A program made the translations under genes and the position numbers. A stretch of DNA of 64,000 nt from an uncultured Thermoanaerobaculum sp. (GTDB lineage Bacteria; Acidobacteriota; Thermoanaerobaculia; Thermoanaerobaculales; Thermoanaerobaculaceae). Positions within the stretch are counted from its first letter, which is position 1. Every line of letters begins with the position of its first letter. The notes under the pieces were generated by a model, which was not told the DNA's origin, ran no database searches, and saw only the letters and a list, made by a program, of their open reading frames with translations. The DNA lies in assembly GCA_937934115.1 (NCBI GenBank), contig CALHAH010000006.1:39516-103515 (forward strand), written 5' to 3'. Positions 25,131-33,316 of this stretch are shown here, one piece after another.

Positions 25131-26351
25131 CGGATCCAAAACGGGGGTGGTGAAAAGCCTGGCCAAGACCCCCCGCTGCGTGAGAGCGTACACCCGCAGC
25201 TGGCTTGGCTGCGGCCAAGCCTCAGAACTCCACGCCAAGAGGGCAGGGCCGGAGCCCGAAGTGGGGATGAACTGGCGGTCCATGACCTTCCCCCCCTCCT
25301 CCCCTACGGCCCATACTTCCACCACAAAAGCCTCAACCTCTTCTTGGCTTTCCACTTCCCAAGACAGCTGCCAGCTGTCACCCTCCGCCACCAAATCCAC
25401 GGCCCCCAGCCTCACCGGGTAATCGCGGAGCTGTCGCAACGCAAAGCTCGCTTGGGCTTCGCCCGGCAAGCTCAAAACTCCCAAAAGCAAAGCTTTAACG
25501 CCCCAAAACGAGACCTTGGTTTCTTGCCCTGGTTCCAGCTCCAAGGTATCCCAGCGCCCGTCCTCGTAAAACACCACCAGACGGGAAGTGCAGGCTGAAA
25601 GCCGGCCGGGAACAACCGCCACCCCATCGCCTTCCTGCAGCAGCCGCACCCACCTCACCTGCGGCACCACAAAGCGAAAAACAGCGTCACCCGCCAACGG
25701 CGCAGGAGCAGCGGCATCCCAGGGACGTACCATCCACCCAAGCTTGTCGGGGGCAAGAAGTGCCGCCAACGTGACGTCCCAAAGGGCAGCAGCGACGGCT
25801 CTCTGGTCGCCGTCCCGACCAACGATCCGCCACACATCCTCCAGGCTTTTCGCAGCCCTTACACCCTGCTCTTTAGAGGTCCGCCACAAAAGCTCCAGCA
25901 AAGCGGTGCGCTCGATCTCCCCTGCCCCCAGGGCCGCTTGCAAGGCTGCTTCCCACCGTTGGCGGAGGCGGCTGGAGGGGGGAGACATGTGGGCAGCTAC
26001 CAGATCCGCCAGCTCGGTGCCCAACTGGCTGTTCGTTAGGTTTTTCCGCACCACCCCTTGCACCAGCACGAAAAACTGATCTTCCAAGGGCAGAGCGGAC
26101 GGCAACACCACATCCACAGGGGGTAACGTGGCATCGTAAGGGTCCTTGGCCAACCGTACCCGCAAACCCCGAACGTCCCAACCCCTCTCAGCTAACAGCC
26201 CCAGAGTTTGGTCGGCGTGCGAGAACTGAAGCAAAAGTTGGGGTCCTGCCTCCAGCTCGAAAATGGCCCCGCTCCGGCCGGCCAGAGGAAGGGTAGCACT
26301 GGAAATGGATGCTGTTCCGGCCAAAAGGAAAGCTGCAAGCGCTCGCTTCAT
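25092..26351 (-). CDS. Exported hypothetical protein
   Basis: A 419-residue protein with a signal peptide ('RALAAFLLAGTASISSA', cleavage probably near residue 19). The first half is helical and contains 'LGTELADLVAAHMSPPSSRL' and a region about 'ALLELLWRTSKEQGVRAAK'. The C-terminal half is beta-rich, with a stretch about 'QLSWEVESQEEVEAFVVEVW' that resembles an Ig/FN3-type strand pattern. No catalytic motif or family was recognised. It is the last gene of the minus-strand cluster that includes the PP2C phosphatase and RodZ-like protein, 32 nt after the phosphatase. The ATG is preceded by TAGGCT at 6 nt and also by a weak AAGG, so either leaderless or ordinary initiation is possible. Confidence 0.75.
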   Translation of the reverse strand: MKRALAAFLLAGTASISSATLPLAGRSGAIFELEAGPQLLLQFSHADQTLGLLAERGWDVRGLRVRLAKDPYDATLPPVDVVLPSALPLEDQFFVLVQGVVRKNLTNSQLGTELADLVAAHMSPPSSRLRQRWEAALQAALGAGEIERTALLELLWRTSKEQGVRAAKSLEDVWRIVGRDGDQRAVAAALWDVTLAALLAPDKLGWMVRPWDAAAPAPLAGDAVFRFVVPQVRWVRLLQEGDGVAVVPGRLSACTSRLVVFYEDGRWDTLELEPGQETKVSFWGVKALLLGVLSLPGEAQASFALRQLRDYPVRLGAVDLVAEGDSWQLSWEVESQEEVEAFVVEVWAVGEEGGKVMDRQFIPTSGSGPALLAWSSEAWPQPSQLRVYALTQRGVLARLFTTPVLDPLGEKPAPNAPEQ

Positions 26352-26383
26352 GCTTTAAGCCTACCTTTTATCTACAACTCCCG

Positions 26384-27181
26384 TCAAGCTCTCGCCCTGA
26401 TCAGGACCACCGTAATGTTGTCCGACCCACCCCGCTCATTGGCCGCAGCCACCAACCGGTTCGCCGCTTGGCCAAGCCCCTGGGAGGTAACGAGGATTTG
26501 CCGTATCTCTCCGTCCTCCAACATGGTGTTAAGGCCATCAGAGCACAACAGCAACGTATCGCCATCCTCTAGCCTAATCTCCATAAAGTCTACGGCTGGC
26601 TCCTGCATGCCGCCTAGGGCCCGGGTCACCACGTTTTTCAAAGGGTGGTTGCGAGCTGCTTCCTCGCTCAAAAGCCCCGCCACCACTTGCTCGTGCACCC
26701 AGGAGTGATCGGAAGTCAAGAGCTTGAGTTCCCGTCCGCGCAAAAGGTACGCGCGACTGTCCCCCACGTGGGCAACGGTGGCGGTACCCTGGTTGAGGTC
26801 CAAAAGGGCCGCCACCACCGTGGCTCCCATCCCCTTGAACTCAATAGCTGACTCCACAGTGGCCATCACCTTGCGATGGGCGGCCAGGATTGCTTGCACC
26901 AAGCGGTTTGCGTTCAAGGAAAGCTTCACCTGCCACCCTTCGGGCCAGGTCTTCTCTTCGTGCTCGCGGGTAGCCTCCACGGCAGCCTCAATTTCCCGAA
27001 CAGCTATGGCGGCAGCCACTTCTCCCGCCGCGTGTCCCCCCATGCCGTCGGCCACCAAGTAAAGGCCCAAATCGTCCCGCACCAAAAAGGCATCTTCGTT
27101 TTGTGACCGCCGCAAGCCTCGATCGGTGATACCGTAAGATTCCGCACGCAAGGGTTTCGCCCCCCTAAACCTTTTGTCCAC
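26384..27181 (-). CDS. PP2C-family Ser/Thr protein phosphatase
   Basis: A 265-residue PPM/PP2C phosphatase. The metal-binding aspartates appear in '[10 protein letters not shown]', '[13 protein letters not shown]', '[12 protein letters not shown]', '[10 protein letters not shown]' and '[12 protein letters not shown]', the complete motif set of active bacterial enzymes. It dephosphorylates Ser/Thr on proteins. No Hanks-type kinase is encoded in the window. GTG 27181 overlaps the J-domain gene's stop by 17 nt. A TTG at 27151 with AGGGGGG upstream would give a start ten residues later and is a good alternative. Confidence 0.9.
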   Translation of the reverse strand: MDKRFRGAKPLRAESYGITDRGLRRSQNEDAFLVRDDLGLYLVADGMGGHAAGEVAAAIAVREIEAAVEATREHEEKTWPEGWQVKLSLNANRLVQAILAAHRKVMATVESAIEFKGMGATVVAALLDLNQGTATVAHVGDSRAYLLRGRELKLLTSDHSWVHEQVVAGLLSEEAARNHPLKNVVTRALGGMQEPAVDFMEIRLEDGDTLLLCSDGLNTMLEDGEIRQILVTSQGLGQAANRLVAAANERGGSDNITVVLIRARA

Positions 27182-27788
27182 GCATCATTTTAATTTCTGC
27201 CAAAAGCGCCTGCACCGTCGGTTCATCAGGTAAGAGCTGGGCTGCTTGCTCGGCAAACCTACTGGCGCGAAGGACCATCCCCGCCCGCAAGAAGAGACGC
27301 GCACAATCTAAAAAGTACGTACCGTTCAAAGGCTCTAGGCTACACGCTTTTTCCAGCTTGCGCAGCGCCTGGTCCAGCTTGCCGGTCTGCGCCAAAAACA
27401 AGCCAAACTGATGTTGAATCTTGGCGTTGTCCGCATCGTGAGCCTCAGCTTGCTGAAAGTAGTCGTGGGCTTGCACCACATCGCCTTGTTTGAACAGAGA
27501 AACGGCCTTGGCCAACAGGGCTTTGGCTACGTCCTTGGGATCCAGTGGCCCACGCGGAGTGGCTGTTTCCAAGCTCCTGTCGTAGCGGGCACGCGTTTCG
27601 GGGTTGGAAAGCACGTTGAAAGCCTGCGTGATCCGCTGAAAGCGCTCCTCCGCTCGTTGCTTTTCGGGGCCTTGGAAACGGTCCGGGTGAAGCTCCCGCG
27701 CCAGCCGACGAAAGGCCGCTCGGATTTCCCCGTCGGTTGCCTCGCGTCCTACACCAAGTACCTCATAGAAGTTTGGCTCTCTAGCCAT
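27165..27788 (-). CDS. J-domain and TPR-repeat protein
   Basis: A 207-residue protein with an N-terminal J domain (about 5-72, HPD motif in 'ELHPDRFQG') and C-terminal TPR-like helices (about 95-200, '[20 protein letters not shown]'). It lacks the Gly/Phe and zinc-finger regions of DnaJ, so it is a class C J-protein. It probably recruits DnaK to a specific client through the TPR part. The client is unknown. GAGGAG precedes the ATG. It lies between an alpha-solenoid gene and the PP2C gene with tight spacing. Confidence 0.85.
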   Translation of the reverse strand: MAREPNFYEVLGVGREATDGEIRAAFRRLARELHPDRFQGPEKQRAEERFQRITQAFNVLSNPETRARYDRSLETATPRGPLDPKDVAKALLAKAVSLFKQGDVVQAHDYFQQAEAHDADNAKIQHQFGLFLAQTGKLDQALRKLEKACSLEPLNGTYFLDCARLFLRAGMVLRASRFAEQAAQLLPDEPTVQALLAEIKMMRGQKV

Positions 27789-27819
27789 GCCGCTCCTCTT
27801 CCTTCAAGCTTAGACCACC

Positions 27820-28896
27820 TTACGCCCTCAACGCTACCCGCTCGCGCGCCACCCTTCGCACCGGCTCGGAAACGTTGCGATCACGAGCAAGCAGCCGCAA
27901 ATCTCGGTCACTTAAACGCGACATGAGTTGCACGGCAATGGCGGGTGGCGTTTTCGGGTTGAACACCAGGTTGCGAACCACACCGTAACGACGCAAAAAC
28001 CTCTGCCGGCTCGCAATAATGCGCAAGGCCTCTTCGTTCACCGCTCGCATCCCAGCAATTTGCTCCACCTCTCCCTCGGAAAGCTTCGGACTCGCCAACA
28101 CAGCGCGAACCACTAACGAGCTGCGATCCCGCACCAAGATCAGGCGCTCTTCCCGGGTCCCCTTCAAGGCCTGCATAATGCGCTGGTAGGTGTTCATGAG
28201 CGCGATGCGCACAAAGGCGTCCTGAATTTCCTTCGGAGCCTCAGTTTCGGGTTCCGGAGCGCGCACCGGCTCTACCTCCGGCCCCGGCGGCACGATCCCC
28301 ACAGACTTCAATTCTTCCAAAGCCTCACCTATGGAAGGACCGCGAGCCGGTTCCGGAACCACCTCCTGGTCGGTGGCCGAAGCCCAAACCGTGGCCTTTT
28401 CCAAAAACTCCTCTTCGAACTCGCGCAAGCGACGGAGAATGTCGGGAGTTACTTGCGGGTTGGAGCGCAGGTCTTCGATGATCTCCAAACAGCCCAGCAA
28501 GCGCACTTGGTTGGTCACCAGGGCGTCCTGGGTGGCTGGTGGTGCTACCCTTGCCAGCCAGCGCAAGGTCTCATCAGCCGTACGTGGATCGCGGATGATC
28601 TCTTGCCACAAGCCTTCGTGGCGAAACCACTTGGCGATAAGGTCGATTTCTAGGGGGTCGAGGTCGGGAAGGGCCAAGGTGTCTTTGGCGTGCTCGGCGG
28701 TGAAGGAAGCCAGGGACTCGCGAGCTGCCTGCGCAATTTCCTCATCAGACTCGTTGGCGAGAAACACCAAGATCCGCAGGAGCTCTTCCCTCGGCACCGG
28801 AAGCAAGCCTTGCGCAGCAAAAACGCGCACTGCCCGGCTCACCATCCCTTGGCGGATGCCGCGCACCAGCTCCTGAGGCGTGGCAAAACCGCTCAC
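27820..28896 (-). CDS. Alpha-solenoid (LRV/HEAT-like) hypothetical protein
   Basis: A 358-residue all-helical protein without signal peptide. The first half has helices around 'LLRILVFLANESDEEIAQAA' (about 50-70). A Pro/Glu-rich linker (about 190-225) follows, then helical repeats with wording like 'SSLVVRAVLASPKLSEGEV' and 'VVRNLVFNPKTPPAIAVQLM', ending 'RLLARDRNVSEPVRRVARER'. The repeats resemble leucine-rich-variant/HEAT units and also the protein at 29692-30417, so the two may be paralogues. GTG 28896 overlaps the RodZ-like gene's stop (GTGA). Function unknown; a scaffold role is a guess. Confidence 0.75.
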   Translation of the reverse strand: MSGFATPQELVRGIRQGMVSRAVRVFAAQGLLPVPREELLRILVFLANESDEEIAQAARESLASFTAEHAKDTLALPDLDPLEIDLIAKWFRHEGLWQEIIRDPRTADETLRWLARVAPPATQDALVTNQVRLLGCLEIIEDLRSNPQVTPDILRRLREFEEEFLEKATVWASATDQEVVPEPARGPSIGEALEELKSVGIVPPGPEVEPVRAPEPETEAPKEIQDAFVRIALMNTYQRIMQALKGTREERLILVRDRSSLVVRAVLASPKLSEGEVEQIAGMRAVNEEALRIIASRQRFLRRYGVVRNLVFNPKTPPAIAVQLMSRLSDRDLRLLARDRNVSEPVRRVARERVALRA

Positions 28897-29663
28897 GGGT
28901 TTTCCCCCTTTTCCTTGGCCACCCACGGCACCGCCAAGCGAAGAACCTGTCCGTCCCGTCCCGGCGGCGACAGATCATGCTCCCGGAAGCGCAAGGAAAC
29001 CGCCCCGGCGTCGCCGAGGAGAAGCTCACCACCTTTTTCCGGAACCTCCAGGGTAAGCCTTTGCCCAGCAGGCAAGAGCTGGCGCAACAAAGGCTTGCCC
29101 TCTGCGGCCCACTCCACCCAGCAAAGGCGACGGGCCTCCAAAAGCAAACTGCTGGCTGGCGTGCCGCTGCCACCGCTGGGTTCCTGTGGGGTTGGCGTGG
29201 GTGGCGGGGTGGGGGCCAGCTGCTGCAAAAGCGCTCGCGGCGTGGGCTCCATGTCCGCCACCTGTAGGTTTTCGTGCTTTTGCAACCAAAAAACTACCGC
29301 CATGGCAGCGCCCACCAAAAGAAAACCCAAAACCCACCGCACCCACGTTTTGGGTTTTACTTCCTCCACCGACACTGTTGGTACGGGCTGACTGGAGGCT
29401 TCCCACCTTCGCCACAAAGCATCAAAAGTAGCCACCCAGGGCTCCGGTTCTTCACCCATGAAGGACAGGTATTGCCGCAAAAACATCCGGGCAAAAACCG
29501 CGCCTGGCAAACGAGAGAAAGCCCCGGCCTCCAGGGACTGCAGCGTATACACGGAAATCTTGGTTTTGGCGGCAATGCTCTCTAAAGTGACACCACGGGC
29601 TTCGCGCAAAGCCTTAAGCTCTCGCCCAAGCTGCTCCGGCGTTTGGGCGCGCAGGTCTTTCAT
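28893..29663 (-). CDS. RodZ-like transmembrane HTH protein
   Basis: A 256-residue protein with an N-terminal HTH_25 domain (about 8-85, 'LGRELKALREARGVTLESIA', 'KTKISVYTLQSLEAGAF'), a juxtamembrane basic segment, one membrane helix (about 112-129, 'WVLGFLLVGAAMAVVFWL') and a periplasmic part with a Pro-rich linker and a DUF4115-like beta domain ('RLTLEVPEKGGELLLGDAG'). This is the layout of RodZ, which links MreB to the wall machinery. No mreB is nearby, so it could be a RodZ paralogue with another partner. No Shine-Dalgarno sequence is visible; TAAACT lies 9 nt before the ATG. Confidence 0.82.
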   Translation of the reverse strand: MKDLRAQTPEQLGRELKALREARGVTLESIAAKTKISVYTLQSLEAGAFSRLPGAVFARMFLRQYLSFMGEEPEPWVATFDALWRRWEASSQPVPTVSVEEVKPKTWVRWVLGFLLVGAAMAVVFWLQKHENLQVADMEPTPRALLQQLAPTPPPTPTPQEPSGGSGTPASSLLLEARRLCWVEWAAEGKPLLRQLLPAGQRLTLEVPEKGGELLLGDAGAVSLRFREHDLSPPGRDGQVLRLAVPWVAKEKGENP

Positions 29664-29691
29664 GGCAGAGAAAGTTTACGGCTATTTGCCC

Positions 29692-30417
29692 TCAGTGCAA
29701 GTATTGCTCCTCACCAGGGGTGCGCAACCGCCGCACCCACAAGGCTTGCTGTGCCAGTTTGCGGACGTTGGCCGGGCATTCCCTGGACCTAGAAAAGGAC
29801 ATAAGCTCTTCATCGGGTAAGCTCACCAATACCGCCACGGTCAACGCCACTGGCATGGCAGGGTTGGCCAGAGCCGCCTTGCGCACGGAAGCGACCTGTC
29901 CCCACCGCTGGTGCCGCAAGATCTGCGCTAAAACCCGCGGGGAGTTGGTTGCCGCCGTCAAACGCACGCAGTGGTTTTGGGCAAATTTGGGGTTATCCAG
30001 CAGCGCCGCCACCACCTTAGTGTCCTCCTCGCTCATGAGGTTGAGAAAAACCGGTGGCGGGGCCTTTCGGGCAAGAGAAATCTTTTCCCCCACGGTGAGT
30101 AAGGGCAACCGTTCCACGAGCCTTCCCTGCGCCTGCTGCCTCACCGGCATGGGCGTACGAGGATCGGCCGCCACCTCCAGGAGGTCGTGCCACCCCAAAA
30201 GGGGCAGTGCCCTCCAAACGAACGCTCGTGGGCAACGGGGGTGACGCACGAGCGCCACCGTAACCCTTCGGCGGCTGGTGGCCCAGGCACTCATGGCTAC
30301 CGCTTCCACAAAGGCCTTGGTGCAGTACGGGGAGCGCAGAGCGCGCACCACTTCCAGCTCGTCGTGGAGCTTGCGCAAATCTTCCGCTCGCCAAACCTCG
30401 GCCAAGCTTTCCCCCAA
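29692..30417 (-). CDS. Alpha-solenoid (LRV/HEAT-like) hypothetical protein, paralogue
   Basis: A 241-residue helical protein. Repeats of about 25-30 residues are visible: 'VALVRHPRCPRAFVWRAL', 'LEVAADPRTPMPVRQQA', 'ALLDNPKFAQNHCVRL', 'KAALANPAMPVALTVAVL' and 'RSRECPANVRKLAQQA'. The recurring 'NP/DP-x-P-x-x-VR' turn is shared with the product of 27820-28896. No enzyme motif or signal peptide is seen. The start is uncertain: TTG 30417 has TACTAT 3 nt upstream and no ribosome site, and downstream GTG codons are possible. It precedes the RodZ-like gene by 28 nt. Confidence 0.7.
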   Translation of the reverse strand: MGESLAEVWRAEDLRKLHDELEVVRALRSPYCTKAFVEAVAMSAWATSRRRVTVALVRHPRCPRAFVWRALPLLGWHDLLEVAADPRTPMPVRQQAQGRLVERLPLLTVGEKISLARKAPPPVFLNLMSEEDTKVVAALLDNPKFAQNHCVRLTAATNSPRVLAQILRHQRWGQVASVRKAALANPAMPVALTVAVLVSLPDEELMSFSRSRECPANVRKLAQQALWVRRLRTPGEEQYLH

Positions 30418-30472
30418 TGCATAGTATCGTTCACGCTGGGGTGCTTTGCTAGACTCTCATACGAGGACCGTG

Positions 30473-31666
30473 ATGAGGCGTCCGCTGGAACTTTGGGGTA
30501 GGTGGTTTGGCAATGGTTCCACAAGTTTGGTGGCGGCGCTCTTCTTGGCCTCCACCCTCGCCTGCCGCAGCCCCGAAAGCTCCGCTTCTCTTTCCCTCTT
30601 GACTTCCCTGCCACCCTCCGATGTGGAGGTCCTGCAAAAGGAACTGCATTCCGTGACCGCTTCGTGGCGCACAGTGAGCGTTAAGGTTCGCTCCGTACCC
30701 GCCAGGGTTCTTGAAGAAGCTACGGGGGCTTTCACCCCACCGACAGAAAGTAACAGCTGGGACCTGGCGCTGGTTCCCTCATCTTGGCTTTTGAGACTTG
30801 AAAAACGTCAAGCAATCCTGGAAGTACCTATCCACCATGTGCAGAGGCTTTCCCAGGCGGTCAGTCCTTTGGCACTATTGGCGGCAAATGCGCAGGGGAA
30901 AATTCTTGGATATCCGCTTTCCATAAACGTGCCGGTCCTTTTTCTCAACCCTCAGTTTTTTCCAGAAGTACCCACATCCTTGGCGGCGCTGGTTGCCACA
31001 CCGTTGCCACCTGGCGTCTTTCCCCTGGGCTTGGATCTACGTACCCCCAGTACGGTGTTCCCATTGCTGGAAGGCGGAAAGACCACCCAAGGCGACCAAA
31101 ACGTTGCTGCCGGTACCAACGCCCTTAAGGAGCTCCTGGCCAAGCTGGGCCCCAAGGCTCGCCTCACCCTTCAGTTGTGGACGGTTCCCTATGCTGAAAG
31201 TGCCCAGGCACAACTGTTCGTGGAAGGGAAACTGGCAGCTTTTGTGGGTGGACCGCGGGCGGCGGCCCTCATGGAGACGGTGAAAGCACCTTACTTGGTG
31301 GTCTCCATACCCCCTTGGTGCGAGAGTTGCCAAGCCCCTAAGCCATGGGCACAAGTAACCGTGGTGGTCGTGAACAGCTTTTGCCCTTTCCCGGATTTAG
31401 CAGAAAAGCTAGCCCTGGAACTCACCTCACCCGATCGCAACGTCAGGCTTAATTTGGCCATGAATACCCTGCCGGTGGTGGGCGGTGCCGAAGAAAGCGA
31501 GATCTTGGCGCAAAACCCGTTTCTTTTTCGTTTCCGACGGGCCCTGGACATGGCTACCGTCATGACCCTTGATGAAACCAGCGAAACCTGGCAGCAATGG
31601 GAGCTGGCCCTGGAGCGTTTCTTAGCAGATCAAACAAACGGCAACGTCCCTAAAGGTGATGGTTAA
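30473..31666 (+). CDS. Substrate-binding-protein-like lipoprotein
   Basis: A 397-residue exported protein. The signal peptide ends in an approximate lipobox before Cys31 ('FLASTLACRSPE'). The body resembles family 1 extracellular solute-binding proteins: a first strand 'LSLLTSLPPSDVEVLQKE', then 'SWDLALVPSSWLLRLEKRQ', 'GYPLSINVPVLFLNPQFF', and late 'KLAAFVGGPRAAALMETV'. These match the usual periplasmic-binding layout, but no ABC permease or ATPase is adjacent. It is followed after 3 nt by an HD-GYP receptor gene, so it may feed a ligand signal to that receptor. ATG 30473 was chosen because GAGG precedes it. Confidence 0.72.
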   Translation: MRRPLELWGRWFGNGSTSLVAALFLASTLACRSPESSASLSLLTSLPPSDVEVLQKELHSVTASWRTVSVKVRSVPARVLEEATGAFTPPTESNSWDLALVPSSWLLRLEKRQAILEVPIHHVQRLSQAVSPLALLAANAQGKILGYPLSINVPVLFLNPQFFPEVPTSLAALVATPLPPGVFPLGLDLRTPSTVFPLLEGGKTTQGDQNVAAGTNALKELLAKLGPKARLTLQLWTVPYAESAQAQLFVEGKLAAFVGGPRAAALMETVKAPYLVVSIPPWCESCQAPKPWAQVTVVVVNSFCPFPDLAEKLALELTSPDRNVRLNLAMNTLPVVGGAEESEILAQNPFLFRFRRALDMATVMTLDETSETWQQWELALERFLADQTNGNVPKGDG

Positions 31667-31669
31667 GCC

Positions 31670-33316
31670 ATGAGACGTCTCGGCTCTTCTTTACTCCACC
31701 AGCTTACCTTTTCCCATCTCTTAGTGGCCCTGCTTCTTTCCCTGGGGTTAGGTGGCGTTGTGCTGGCCAGCGTATGGAGCCAAGCCCGCGCCAGCGAACG
31801 GAGACTGTTGGAAAGCTCTGCGGCGTTGGCCGGAGAGCGCGTCGCCAGCGAGTTGCGACGGCTTGAAGAAACGCGCAACGGCCTGGCCCGCGCCATGGCG
31901 CAAAGGCGGGTTGTGGGTTCCCTGGAGGATATACTCTGGCTGCAACAAGTTCTCAGTTACACCGACGTTGATCGCATCGAGGTTTTCAGTGACCTTTCAC
32001 GCGTTGTGGAGGCGTACGCCTTCCTTCCCGGTGGCAGCCCTAGCTTGCAAACGCCATGGTTCCCCCCGCATCCCCAGGTGGCGGCATTACTGCAAGACGG
32101 CAAACCCGTAACCTGGGTGCAATGGCCGGAAGGAGGCGATCCCAGTGTGAAAGCCGCCCGCCGCATAGCAGCTACAACCGGAAGCGCAACCTACGTGGTG
32201 GTGACGGTGGCCTTGCGCCCCTCATGGTTGGCAGCTCTTCCCCCCGGGGTTGGCGGTTCTCTGCTGGTGCGGGGCCAGCGGGCGCTTTCTTGGCCTGCAG
32301 GTAATCCCGGCAGCAGTGGCCTCCTGCCCCGTTTGCGCATGCAACAAAGCATTGTGCGGTTGGACGACGACACACCTCTGGGGCTGGAGCTGGAGGCGTC
32401 CGGCGTTTTTTTGGAACAGGCGCTGGGTCCTGCCCTCCGGGGTGGGGCTTTGCTTGCCCTGGCTTCCCTCGTCTTGGCTTTGCTCCTGGGCCACTCCTTT
32501 GCCCGCCGGCTTCTGGCTCCACTGGAAGACCTCTTGGAAGGCACAGCCGCCATGGCCCGGGGGCATCTCACCGTGCGCCTCCCGGTGCGACGCCAGGATG
32601 AGTTGGGGGCGCTCACGCGGGAGTTCAACCGCATGGCCGATGAAATTCGCACCACCTATTTGGGCGTTATCTCGACGCTGGCCGAGGTGGTGGAAGCCAA
32701 ATCTCATTACACCCGCGAGCACATCGAAAGGGTGGAACGACTGGCCATGGCTACCGCGAAAGTGTTGGAGGAGCGGGGATGGGCGCGGTGGTCCTCGCAC
32801 CAAAAGTTCATTCTCTCGGTAGCGTCTATCCTCCACGACGTGGGAAAGATCGCCATTGGCAACGACATTCTCAACAAACCCGGTCCCCTTTCTAGCAGCG
32901 AGCGCCAAGAAATCCTCTCTCACCCGGAAGTGGGTGGGAACATCGTGGAAAGGATGGGTAAGCTGGAGCGAGCCGCGGAAATCATCCGTGCCTGTCACGA
33001 GCACTTTGACGGCAGCGGCTACCCGCGGGGTTTAAAGGGCGACCAAATCCCCTTGGAGGCGCGCATTATTTTGGCGGTAGACGCTTTCGATGCCATGACG
33101 CAAGTGCGGCCGTACTCCCAAGCTCGGCCCCTGCAAGAAGCCATTGCCGAGCTCCGTGCCGAAGCCGGCAAGCAGTTCGACCCGGTAGTGGTAGAGGCCC
33201 TGATTGAGGTGGTGCAGCGGGAGGCCCAGGGACAGCCCCTTTCCAGCCATAACTCTTCGGGCTTTTACCGCTCTTTGAGCGAAGATTCGGGCGAAACCCA
33301 GATCACCGGCCTTTAG
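31670..33316 (+). CDS. Membrane HAMP/HD-GYP signalling protein
   Basis: A 548-residue receptor with membrane helices at about 14-35 and 257-277, a periplasmic sensor domain between them, a HAMP domain (about 278-330) and a C-terminal HD-GYP domain (about 340-530). HD-GYP domains hydrolyse cyclic-di-GMP. Conserved elements are 'YTREHIERVERL', 'LHDVGKIAI', 'SHPEVGGNIVERM', 'FDGSGYPRGL' and 'AVDAFDAM'. One expected metal ligand differs: the usual 'HHE' is 'CHE' (Cys442-His443). Activity is therefore uncertain. The upstream lipoprotein gene, 3 nt away, is a plausible co-sensor. Confidence 0.9.
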   Translation: MRRLGSSLLHQLTFSHLLVALLLSLGLGGVVLASVWSQARASERRLLESSAALAGERVASELRRLEETRNGLARAMAQRRVVGSLEDILWLQQVLSYTDVDRIEVFSDLSRVVEAYAFLPGGSPSLQTPWFPPHPQVAALLQDGKPVTWVQWPEGGDPSVKAARRIAATTGSATYVVVTVALRPSWLAALPPGVGGSLLVRGQRALSWPAGNPGSSGLLPRLRMQQSIVRLDDDTPLGLELEASGVFLEQALGPALRGGALLALASLVLALLLGHSFARRLLAPLEDLLEGTAAMARGHLTVRLPVRRQDELGALTREFNRMADEIRTTYLGVISTLAEVVEAKSHYTREHIERVERLAMATAKVLEERGWARWSSHQKFILSVASILHDVGKIAIGNDILNKPGPLSSSERQEILSHPEVGGNIVERMGKLERAAEIIRACHEHFDGSGYPRGLKGDQIPLEARIILAVDAFDAMTQVRPYSQARPLQEAIAELRAEAGKQFDPVVVEALIEVVQREAQGQPLSSHNSSGFYRSLSEDSGETQITGL

